Source: Phlebiopsis flavidoalba
Lineage: Eukaryota; Basidiomycota; Agaricomycetes; Polyporales; Phanerochaetaceae
Direction of reading: 5' to 3'
Length of the DNA stretch: 64,000 bases
NCBI GenBank assembly: GCA_035772785.1
Contig: JAOCPU010000027.1
Coordinates: 310,001-374,000 of the forward strand
The number at the start of each line of letters is the position of its first letter. Within the stretch, counting starts at the first letter, position 1. Positions 1-10,725 of the stretch are shown piece after piece. The notes under the pieces are model-generated. The model was not told the DNA's origin, ran no database searches, and saw only the letters and a list, made by a program, of their open reading frames with translations. A program made the position numbers and the translations under genes.

Positions 1-521
1 CCGAGCAGAATATGTGAGAGGCCTGAATGAAGGGTCTCTGGTCATGGATAAGATCCCGAAGCAGGGTCAACGTTAGGACAAGGATCCTCGTTACATGTAG
101 TTCTGTAAAAATTGTACAGTGTGCACATCCAGATAACAATGTCGACTAGAATCTTGTACGTACCACTACAGCTTCACCTCTCCGAGAGCACTCTGCGGCA
201 ACGGTCAACCTGTTGCATCTGAGGCTATCCATGCTCGAACTCCCGACTGTTGCGCCGGGAATTGGAAAAAGGTTCTTATAGCGAATAGGACCTCGTTGTA
301 CGAAACGCGAAGAGACGGTATAAGGGGTCAATTGTCAACGCCAGTCAAGCTGTAACAGCACGTGTTACGGATCTGCGCGTCGACGCGTGACGTAATATGC
401 CTAATTACTCGGTAAAATGAGACCGTACGTTAAGTAATATGGAAGCAGTGTACGATCTTGGCGATACATTGGGAATACGACTTAGGCCACACACAACGAT
501 CAGCTGTCCCTAGATTCAAGC
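1..521. other. no gene recognised
   Basis: I see no convincing coding signal, RNA gene or repeat here. It lies just beyond the apparent stop of the minus-strand coiled-coil gene and is probably its 3' flank. Confidence 0.4.
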
Positions 522-3500
522 TCAAGGGTTCCATATTAGAGTTCCCCTAAAATAAGCGTGGCAGGCGAGCTCCAGGGCGATTAGCACAACGGAGCAGAGC
601 AAAAATAAACAGGCAAAAATAGATGCAATGGACATAGGGTTAAGCCGCCGTTGTGGGGTTGTCGAGGAGCTATGCTTACCTCTCGCGCTGTACCTCTTCG
701 AACGCATTTTGCTAGGTTGGTGTGTCACACTGCGTAGCATCGGGGCGGATTCCCGATCAGATCGTCGTCGACTCATGAACTGTATAGGCTTGTAGCGCTG
801 TCGCGATCCTGGGGCCGAACTCTCTGACCGACTTGGGACTCTTGTCCCATTGGGGTGTTAGATAAAGTGTAACGGGTCGGTACGTGGAGGCGTTGTGGTT
901 CAGGGTAGTTGGATGTAGAGGAGGGCTCAGCACTCTTGTATAGAGGATTGTGGGAGGAGTGGCAGAGTATGATCCACTCTTTCTTCTCGTGTCCCCACGC
1001 GCGGAGTGAGGACTCCGGCAGCAAGCGGGAAGGCGTCAGCGAAATGCTCCTTGCATGAACCTGTAAGTATATGATTTAGCATGCATTAGCCGCCATTCAC
1101 AATCCGACCTACTTAGACAGCTCTGTCCACCCACCCACCAACACGAACCATTACCGTTTGCGACCGCGAAGATTCTGGGCAGAAGCACAATTTAGGATCT
1201 TCAGATCTCCGATCCAGTACTTGCCACTTTGGTCTTTCCCATGTTTCAGCCCACCACCTCGATGCTAATGGTTGATGGGGAGATTGTTCACTACGTCTCC
1301 TAACGGCCACATCAAGCTTGTTCTTGGGATTTGGTACGTATGGTTTTCGCTCAGTCTCCTTGGAAGGCTTAGGGCCCGGTGGTGAAGGCTTCGGTATGCC
1401 AGGGGAAGGACTGGCGTGGAGCTCGAGACCACGTTGATCTAGCTACCGAGCCGGTGGACGAGCGAGACGCATGCAAACCAGACCGTGAATGAGATAGCTC
1501 CGAAAATGCGGGCGAAGCAACTCGACTGGGCAATGTTCTGATTCGTTTTAGCACGTGGGCGAGTGTGAAGGTCTGGGGAGTAGGAGGGATTAGGAGATAA
1601 AGCACGTTTCCCCACTGGTGCTTCCCGATCGGTGTTGACACTTCCGCTAGGCAGAACTATTAGTTCTTTGACGAGAAGCAAAGGTGGGCTCGGTACAATC
1701 GAGAGCTAGTGACGGGGTATTGTGATAGTGTCCAGACACTTGATCGTTGAGTAGAAGTGTTGGATGCTCGACTGGACTGCGACCTGCTAGGAATTTCTCT
1801 AGGAGTATTGAGCCCCCGGACACGGATCGTTGGGCAACGACGCCCCCCGGCCTTCCTGGTAAGGGCAGGGGCAAGGAATTGGGGCTTTGGACATGACCCA
1901 GACATCGATGGCCTGCTAACCAAGGGACGATCTACCCCCAAGAGAGGGGCGCTTCGGCCCCGGAATAGGACCAGGGGTCGGGGCATTACGACTTACACGA
2001 CCATTGCTAATCGTACTAGAAGGTCGCGAGGTATGGCCGGCGACACAATCCGACCCCATGGCTCGTAGCTCCTCCCAAGTTTGGGAGATACGTTTGTCTT
2101 TCAGCTCCTACTGAGCGCGGGCATCTGAAGCGAGAGCGGTGGCTTTGGACCGTGTGTATTCTTCAACAAGTTTCTTGGTGAAGGCACCCAAGGCGAGCAG
2201 CATATCTGATCTTCAGGCGGAAGTCTGGGTGTCCGTGCTTGTAGGATGAAGAGAGTGGCCCTGAAGGAGGCGCCAGGGGGGTAACTGTCGTGTGCTCGAG
2301 AAGATCACGCTCAGAGCATTATCGCATCGTTGAACAGAAGAGGCAAGACGTTCGCGAGACTGATGTACTTTGCGAAGTAGGCTCGACGCCTCCTGTACTT
2401 CCGCTCGCAAATGATCGCAAGTCTGAGTCGACTGCAGCCGATTCAGGTACGGAATTGGGGCAGAGTGGTTGATTTCATCCAGTATCGCCACGAAGCTCTT
2501 GTCGAGTTTGGCCCCAGGGCGATTTATCTCTCTCCGAAGGTAGGATCGCTTGACCCATGTTCAATTCGCTCCCGCGACCCCATCGATATTGACAGCTTGT
2601 ACGGCGTTTCCTGATGTTTGCAATGAGCTGACGTAGGTTATATAGCTCCGGGGACATGATCGACCCTTCGTTGGGCCAGGCCGTCCATCCCGAACACGTC
2701 TGAAGGAAGTACTTAGTGAAGCCAGCATGTAGTAGACAGTGGATAGCTATTACAAACATACGTGTGTACCGTTGAAGCCCGTCAGGGGAAATGGCGCTAT
2801 GTTCAACCAAGATTGATCGACAATTCTGCCCTCGACCTCCTCTCGGGACGGCAGGGGGAACGCTTATCCGCGGCTTTCCGCATGCCGGTCGTGGGTACGA
2901 CTTCTTCTCGCCTAGGAGACATGAGAGTTCCAGCTTCATCAGCGACACGCCGTTGCCCATGCTAATAGATCCTCTTCTGGCTGCTATTTGAGTCGCGACC
3001 CCTATTCGCCTCCTTCCGTAAGGCTCTCTCAGCCTCATCTTCTGCTTGCATTGAGCGGTGGAGACTCTAGCTTTCCCTTCGAAAGGTTGTTCCAGCCTCC
3101 TCCTTGGCATGCCTATCCCGCGCCTCCTCCCCTACCGCGCAGCTCTCTCTGAAGAAACCACGTCTCTCGAGACTTTCTCTCTCTCTTCAAGTGCCTTCGC
3201 CAGCCTGCCTCCCTCGCAGCTTCATTACGAACTGCCAGCCTTTCTTCTTCCTCCGCTTGCCCGCACTCTCTTCTCGCTTCCTCAGAGGCCCCAGCGCTTT
3301 CTGCTATCCTCCGCTGCCGCTTACTTACACGTCTGTCCCCGCCTTTCCCGATAATCCGCCAGGCCCGCCTTTGTGCTTAACTACTTGTTCGCCCGTACTT
3401 CTTCTCAGCCTCATACTATAGAGCGTCCTCATAAGCCTCCAGAACTTCTCGTTCAGCACGCCTTGCTAACGCATCCACCTCCAAACCACGCAAGGCGGTC

Positions 3501-6500
3501 CGCCTCATCATCTTCGGCTTCTTTGGCTCTCGGCCAGCCTCGGGCCTTCTTCCTCCACTCGGCAGCAAAAGCTCGGAAAACAGCTTGGGTCTGCTAGAGC
3601 CGAAATTGAGAGTTACGCCATGGCTTGACTCGCCGTCACAGTATCCTCAAGCAGAATCGTTCGGCGTCGTAGAAAGGAGGTCCCGCTGATCGGGATGGCC
3701 TGGAGGGATGTTCGACCGACGTGTTTGCTCGACAAGTTGTGAAGATGCGTGGACGCAACTCCGTTCAGTCACAGCCAGCACCGCAAGGTGTACCCTCGTG
3801 GTTGTCTTACCCTTCACTTGCTGTATTGCAGGAGACAAGATGTCTTCCAGTTCACACGAATAGAAGACAATGGCTGTGGCAGGCAGCATTGCCATGGACG
3901 CTGTAGCCAGCCCCTATTGCGCCTTCTGAGCGACTCTGCCTTCTTTGAGCATTGTAAGATGTAGCTTCTGACGCCGCGTGTAAATACCATGTCCGATTGG
4001 CCGTCGGTGCTAATTATCGAGAGCTGCTTGTCAGGCTGCACGATTAGTCGATCATATGATCTTAGCACCGGTGCCGGTACTTGGAGACCCTTAACATTCG
4101 CCTAGCTGAGCGTGCTATTCTGCAGAACATCACACGTTCAGAATTTCTATCGACCAAGCAGAATGCTGGTCTCGATCAAAGCGCATGCCAGTATCCCTGG
4201 AGCGAGACTGACGCGTTGGATGCTTGTGCGACAGTCACGTCTGCGGCTCTTGAGACCGGTTGAGACATGGGACCTAGGCCAATGTGATCAGGAATGGCAC
4301 GCATGAGTAGGTCCTGTCGGGACAGGCCTAGTGACCATAAGGAATATGCGCCGAGGGAGGGACTGGTTGGAAGGCGTCCGGTTTCCGCATGAAGCTGTCT
4401 GGGCTGCTCGCTCGTAATCCGAGAACTCATTCGCAACTCTTCAAGTGTTGTTGATTGACCGCTTAGGACGTGCCAATTGCGCAAGGCTCTCGCAGCGTCC
4501 TGTCTTCGAAAAAAATCATCAATCTGCAGGCTGAAGGCGCTGTGTTTCGCCCCGTACGCCTCCATGTTCATGAGCATTGGCGGTCAACTGGCAGCACACG
4601 AGGTTGGCCATTCGCCGTGCGTATCCTCGATACAAAAGCCCTCAGACTTGCGTACGGCCATTCATCGAGATACCCACGAAGCGATGAACCCCGCCAGTGC
4701 AGGTGTATATTGTTCCAAGCGGAGACACCACACATCGTTGTCGAAAGTCCAGGTCAAGGCGTATTGAGTTGCCTCGGTGGAGACGTCCGAAGGAGGCTCA
4801 ACCGGCTAGGAAGACCCGACGCTGGGCTTTCCGGCGTGTGAGAAGGGCTCCGTTGACGTCTAAAAGTCCGACTTCCAGGTCCCCTTTCTGTATTGCGTCT
4901 CTCGAAGGTCGTCTCGAATGGTATTGACTCGGTCGAAGACTTCTGCCATTGTTGACATATACGCCGGGACCCTTTTCAAGGTGTCAGCCTGTGAAAGGGC
5001 CTCGTCACAAGTTGTCCTGTGACGAGTTTGCAGACAGTAGCCAGACGGTCGAACACCTCCGTGGACCTCGCGATGAACTCAGTATCGATACCAGAATATT
5101 GCGAGTCGGCAATAGGCTCGGCGAGCCGCGAGGAGTAGCTTATCCGCCTTGGGCGCAGTGTCTTTGCAGCTGCTGCACTAAATCAGGAAGATGGGCGGAG
5201 ATATACTGGCATAGTTGGATTGTTGCAAGCATGCTTCGGAGCCGAGATTTGGAGCCGATCCATTCCCAGCCGAGTCGTCCGTGCCCTCCTTCAAGCGGAA
5301 GATGAGCAGTTCCAGACCACTGATCGTTTCTTCCGCTGTGGGTTTTTCCGCCAATGCATCGACCTTCTTGACAGCATCGTAAACATCGACTGATATTCCT
5401 TCACTGCAACCTCGACCTCCCTAACTGAGCGCCCGCGCGGAGTCGAGTTCAGAAGCCAAGGTCTCCACAATCCTCTGATTCCGCGTTATCCTGCTCAGGA
5501 GATATCGGATGAAGGGGGGCGGGGAAGTGTGACTGCTTGTCTAACGCTGATGTCCTCTCATGTCCAAACGTTTCGTCAAGCCGGCCAAGCGGGAGAGGAA
5601 TGATGAGTTTCTGACGGACGTAGATGATGGAGTTTAGCTATCTCGACTTTCTTCGAGCAAAGTCTCTGCGGTGTTCTTGTCTTTGACCGTTTCAACGTAA
5701 TTTCGTCAGCCCTAGACACAAGATGAACATCCACTTCACAATTAGAGTGGATCATACTTACTTCTTCCATTGCATGACTACGTTCATAACAAATTTCCCA
5801 ATATCCTCCATTGCATTGATTCCCTTATCTTCCAGCTTGTCTTGTTCATCGAGCAATTCATCAGGTACTTTGGTCTGCGACTTTCGTCTATGTGCCAGGT
5901 TCGAGTGCTTTCCCCGCGGCTGTGATCTTCGAGTGACGTAACGACGAACACGACTCGCAAGCTGGGCCCGCGTCTCTGTACAACGATTCAGCGAGTTTTG
6001 AAGCGTTTCTCCGTCGCGAGATTCCGAGGGAAGGGATCGAACGGCATCGGATGCGGCGGAGGCAAGAGATATCGTAGACCCTGCGTGCCTCCGGAAGGTA
6101 GTAGGGTGGGGTAAGTGTGCAAGCCGATCCGTCGTTGGACTTTCAACATCCTCATCCTCGTCTCGTTCATAGACGGCAGGGACCACCTTGACCCCTCATT
6201 CCAAACCCATCGAGAGATCCGTGCCACGAGGCTTCGGAGTTCGGTCCAAGGCAGATTTTTCCGCGCGCTCTCCCAGGTTTAATCGGATGCTCAGAGCTCC
6301 AAGTTGTCTGACCGGTCTCGGAGGAGATGAAACAGCTTGTCAAAAAACGAGTACATAGTATGAGCGTGAGTTCTATGATGTCTGTGGTCTGCAGATGGGA
6401 TTAGTGTTCACATGTTTTGCGCGTGCGGCTGAGAACGATGACGCTCCGTTTTGTGGGCGGGTTCGAGACCCAATGCAGCGATGACAGCGCACTTGTACCT

Positions 6501-7560
6501 TTCGTGAAATTTCGTCAGCATTTCTTGTAGCTCCCTGAGTTAACAGCTGTTCTCGGTGTGTGTCCTTCTCAAATTCTGTCCGATGTGTTCATTCCATCCA
6601 CAGGAAAGAACCCGCGATTGGGGCTCAGCGGAGTGGGCGAACCCGGGTACCATCCAAATCCGAACGCGTGCGTATGGCAATTCGACGCCCGTATACAGAC
6701 CTGTATTTGGGGGGGGTAACGTGTGTGCTGTCCCAGAAAACTGTCCGCGTGCATGGTAAGAATAACCGTCAGGGCGCAACACTATGCTTATAACTGCAGA
6801 ACCTTGCATCTTCTCCTCAATCCACGCCAATTTCCCGTGTGTAGGTCGCTGAAGGCCGGCAGCTCGGGATATATAGCCTCCATGCCATTCTAAATGACGT
6901 CTCCTCTATTCCCCGGGTTGTTGCTGGGGGCTTCTTATGCGGCTGCCTGTTGAAGTTGCACATATCTGTGATGCAAGTCTTGTGTCTCGGCTGTGGGCGG
7001 AACGCGGTATAACCTCCAGGAGTGATAGGCAATCACTGGATGTGCTAGCTTTGGAATAAAGCAGCGCGTTGCCGATATTTGAAAGGATTGTGCTCAGATC
7101 GACATCCGTGTGTATATTGAATGCCAAGAGCGAAGAAGTCAAGAGCGGGGATGAAGATATCAGCTCAGAGAGCTTCCAAAGCTGACGGTTTCCCATGTGA
7201 TAGTGCCTGAGCATGGTGGGGATTTAGCGATGAGCCCTTGGTACAATTGTTGTCCCTGTGTTGACGGACCACGAAGGTTCGTGGAACGAGCGTGTGCTGG
7301 CGGCCAAGCATGCCTGGAAGGTAAAACCGAACAAGTGATCACTAGTATTGGAATCCGGAGCGAGTGTCGATTCAGCGCCAACGTGGCGGTCTTTGGGTGT
7401 GTACGTAGCAATTTGCCAGTTTCGTTTCAAAGCCCTCACAGAGGGATAGTCGTCCGCAGAAGAGCAGTCAGTGCAAGAGTGACAAGCTCAAATTCGGGTA
7501 TTTGCGAATGGACGATAACAAACTTGTGCTAGGGACAACGAGTACATGGGTTTCAAATAC
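522..7560 (-). CDS. long helical/coiled-coil protein with possible C-terminal membrane anchor (unrecognised)
   Basis: I do not recognise the family. Read on the minus strand, this stretch gives successive protein-like segments joined by frame breaks and probable introns. Near the N-terminus are helical, Leu/Ser-rich pieces (about 7200-6900, with LSTILSNIGNALLYSKAST). Then come helical blocks near 6520-6400 (EMLTKFHERYKCAVIAALG) and 5860-5760 (INAMEDIGKFVMNVVMQWKK), and Glu/Arg/Ala-rich coiled-coil stretches around 5400-2100, densest at 3600-3000. A Ser/Pro/Arg-rich disordered tail follows, with PTPGPIPGPKRPS near 1960. Last is a hydrophobic segment at about 640-560 (SIASIFACLFLLCSVVLIAL) followed by a short tail and stop at 522. 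The architecture suggests a tethering, cytoskeletal or organelle-surface protein, but that is inference. Both ends are uncertain, and two adjacent genes remain possible. The Leu/Pro/Ser-rich plus-strand reading at 3058-3600 is the antisense shadow of the Glu/Arg region. Confidence 0.4.
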
Positions 7561-9670
7561 TGGGGACAACGATTCCAACCCGGAAACTACTATAACAAGT
7601 GATTCACCCAATCGCTGTCAAAGATAACGAAGTAGCAGTGCAACGATATATGCTAAAAAAATTACGCCGTGCCGTGTAAACGGTCCGAATGACGAAATCG
7701 TGAGCAAGCAATGACAAAAAGTCTGAGTACCACTACTCTGCGCCCAGAGAAAACGTGGTCGGTTTCCGTAGCTATCAACAATTCCACAGCCCTAGAGCTT
7801 CCTCATACCGTTGTCACAAGGAAGATGTACGTTGTTGTTCTCAAGGAAAGAACAACGACAGTAATGAAAAAACTGTTCACGGTACTGTGCATCAGTTTTG
7901 GAGGGTATGGCCGCAAGCCCGCAGCGTACCAGACCTAGTAATTCCATCATACTGGTCATCATGGTAGGTGGCGGTCCATCTCTGCGTGAGGATGCAGACT
8001 GCGAGATTCGCAACGAACTCTTCAATCCTTTGTCCGTACGACAATAAAAACTTAGTATCTTCACCGAAGGGCTGCCTGGGGGAACGGATGCTGATATAGG
8101 CGGGTGTGTTGACCGTGGTAGCGCGAGCATGGCGGGGAACGTTGGAAATACAGCAAGTGTAACAAGACATAGGGGTACTGCTGTGAGGAGCGGACTGTAA
8201 GAGTATAGGGTCATGAGGTACGAATGGAAACGAAGACGCGCGCGTAAACTGTTCCGACACGGGTGGCGTCGATTTCAAAAGAGACGGCGAGTGCTATCTA
8301 CGAACTCTAGGCGTCGTACCCGTCAATTCGTGAATTTGGTGCCGTGAGCCCGATCTGGAGATGCGCTATATGGTATCTCCATATCGGCCCATTCTTTGTA
8401 ACAATGGAAGCACTTGAACCTGGCCACTTGCTGTCCCGCGGTGAATAACTCACGATACACGTATGTCCACCGTTGCCATATGGGCTCGTCGTAGCCTCCC
8501 GTCCTAGCGTATCTCCCTCCTCGTTAGCCCAGAGTCAGCGGCCACTTAGACTATGCGCATCGCGAGAAGAATACTGGTCCTCCACTGTGTATCTCGGTAT
8601 TGGCGCGTACCAGGGTGTCGCTTATCCGTAGGAGAAGAGGGCCTCATCAACTCTCCGTGCGTTACAGAGGTTCGAGACAGTACTTGGCCAGCAATCTCCG
8701 GGCTATCAGCGGCGCAAGCGAATTTCCGGATTTAGGCGGGTTCTTTCAATTCGAGGTGTCTGTTCCTGGCCCTCGAGAAAACGCAACGTACGCACAGCTG
8801 AATGTCACGAGGTAATTCGATCTCAATCTCGTATTTTCTCCGGAGTGTATTGGTGTATCTCGTGGTCAACTTGTGGTGAACTGGTCCCTGGCATGTTGGA
8901 AGTATACGCTGGACCCATCGCGACCATGGTTCACGTTGGAAAGATTGTCTAAGCAGCTGCACCTGAAAATCAGTAGAAAATAAAATCGTTGTAACACGCA
9001 CACAGGGATTTATTAACTTAAGTAACCAGCTGTCTTCGCGGGGCGGCAGAGTGTACTTGGCCCGTATATGGCTGCGGAAGACAGCATAGCCAGCGCACGA
9101 ACCAATACTCTTCGGTTTCGTCAGCTTGAGCACACAGATCTGGACATCTGGCAGCATTATGAGAATGCCTTCTTGGTAGCAATGCGGGAGTCCGAATGTG
9201 ATCGGTTGGTGAGAGGTCGGTTGCTGTGGCGTTTGTTGATGTGGTAGGGGCGTGGAGCCCTTCAAACGTGTAGAGAGGGTAAAAGTCGCAGATAAGCCAG
9301 ACTGCCTACCTGACGCCGGCAAAAGATGGTTTGTTCGCGCTGGATTCGTCCAGAACCCCTAGGCTTAGTATGCTGTTCGCTTTGTATGTCATAAATTTGA
9401 CGCTTTCCACTCCTACTACAGGAGGCAGGCAGGGCTCTCCGCCATCAATGAGGGCGTCTCACGTAACGCTTCCCAAGGCAGTCTTCACGGCAGACACTCC
9501 AGTTGCTGGGTCAGCGAAATCTCGACGAAAGAGGGGGGGGGGGGGGGGGGGGAGGGCCACGGGGAATGAGGCCAGGGCGGACCCAGCTTTCCTATGGGCT
9601 TCGCGGACGAACCACTCGCGATTGTAGATTGGGCTCGACTTACACGTCGATTGCATCACCTCCCGTACGC
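7561..9670. other. no gene recognised
   Basis: Open frames occur on both strands, including a 196-codon one on the minus strand at 9322-8732. None shows a family I recognise, and coding and antisense readings look equally plausible. A run of 20 consecutive G lies at 9533-9552. Confidence 0.35.
9533..9552. repeat. poly(G) run of 20
   Basis: Twenty uninterrupted G residues inside a G-rich stretch continuing to about 9570. On the minus strand it would encode poly-Pro if translated. The true length is doubtful because homopolymers in this sequence tend to carry extra bases. Confidence 0.9.
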
Positions 9671-9676
9671 ACGCTT

Positions 9677-10198
9677 CTAGCTCATCTGCGCGGTCCAGTT
9701 CACACTGCGAAGTCGTGGAGAACTACAGCGTAAAGGCTTGGGCTTTAGGAGACGATTAGGACGTGGTCCCTGGGCGTTGGGATGAGGGCAGCTGCGGGGG
9801 TCTTCGGGCTGTTCAATAGGATTAGAGTGCCGGTCAGTGTACAAATTGCTTTCAGAAACGTACGTTGCGGCGCCCTTCATGGAAACTCCTCGAACATAGC
9901 CCCAGTTTGAACTAGCCCCCTCGCCCCCGTAGCAGGGTGTGCCGCCTGATACCGCACCGCCCTCTCCAACATCGTTGACGACGTGAAAAAAAGTCCCCCT
10001 TCTCAAAGTCGCTGAGAGTTCTTGATGGTGCGGTGGCTTCCTATAGCCCCCCGTTTGCACCCCCCCTCCCGCGAATGTGACTTTCTTTGGGGGCTGTATC
10101 GCGGTAAGCGGTTTGGCGAGAGGAGTGCTTGGTAAGGGGGCTAGAGATGGGTTCCTTGTGGCCGTTACTAGGAAAGGGACTTCCGTAGACTTTTTCAT
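9677..10198 (-). CDS. hypothetical protein with a KVTF motif (tentative)
   Basis: An uninterrupted 173-codon frame begins with a Pro/Ser/Thr/Ala-rich stretch and contains PPKKVTFAGG at about residues 37-46. K-V-T-F fits the RVxF consensus by which many regulators dock on protein phosphatase 1, so a PP1-associated disordered protein is conceivable. The motif is short and common by chance, no folded domain is visible, and there may be an intron near 9860. I list it because the N-terminal composition is typical of a disordered eukaryotic protein, but it may be a chance frame. Confidence 0.25.
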   Translation of the reverse strand: MKKSTEVPFLVTATRNPSLAPLPSTPLAKPLTAIQPPKKVTFAGGGVQTGGYRKPPHHQELSATLRRGTFFHVVNDVGEGGAVSGGTPCYGGEGASSNWGYVRGVSMKGAATYVSESNLYTDRHSNPIEQPEDPRSCPHPNAQGPRPNRLLKPKPLRCSSPRLRSVNWTAQMS

Positions 10199-10725
10199 GG
10201 CAAGTGCGATGGTATGGGAATAAGCAGAATATACAAGTAGAAAGTCGTTACGAGGGTCGTGAGGGGGGCGTCGCGGGCCAGGTATGTAGTGGCGATGTGT
10301 GAACTAAAACGGTTATATCGACCAGACTGTACAGGGTAGGCGTCTAGCGATCTTCCCACGCGTGTAAAACAATACGAACTGGCTTCGCTGGCTTTGAAAA
10401 CATTTATCCGCAGGTGCGGTAGGATTCCGCTTTGGCCGTCGGTGCGATGAATTTTATGCCACTGTGTTTTTCAAGGCGATACGTCAGGCCGTGCGCATGA
10501 GCGTGCGCGGCTCGTTTGATGATCTAGAGATGCTGGCAGTTGCGTACCTTTGCGTACCCGCCCAGCTGTCTTCGGCACAAGTCAGGCGCCCAGGTTACCT
10601 CTTATGGGCGCTAATGCCATGTGATGAGACGCCTAAATATGAGCAAACAGTTCGCAGGTGGTCACTACACGCGTCTAATTGCTATTCTCCTGAGTGATAT
10701 ACTCTTCCCTTACTCTGTGTCCAGT
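10199..10725. other. upstream region of NOT3, no gene recognised
   Basis: A short plus-strand frame (10464-10697) is open but matches nothing I know. The stretch is probably the promoter and 5' untranslated region of the NOT3 gene. Confidence 0.4.

Noticed and set aside
2475..3110. Uninterrupted 211-codon minus-strand frame as a separate gene
   Set aside because: It lies inside the coiled-coil gene span, lacks heptad character or any family motif, and is of a length expected occasionally by chance in 64 kb.
3058..3600. Plus-strand Leu/Pro/Ser-rich proteins
   Set aside because: They are the antisense reading of the Glu/Arg/Ala-rich coiled coil on the minus strand.
6440..6480. tRNA gene suggested by GGGTTCGAGACCC
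   Set aside because: The T-loop-like string has only a 3-bp stem and no acceptor, D-arm or A-box partner at the right distance.
8732..9322. 196-codon minus-strand frame as a gene
   Set aside because: No recognisable domain, and real genes here are broken about every 100 bases, so an intact frame of this length is weak evidence. About one such frame is expected by chance.
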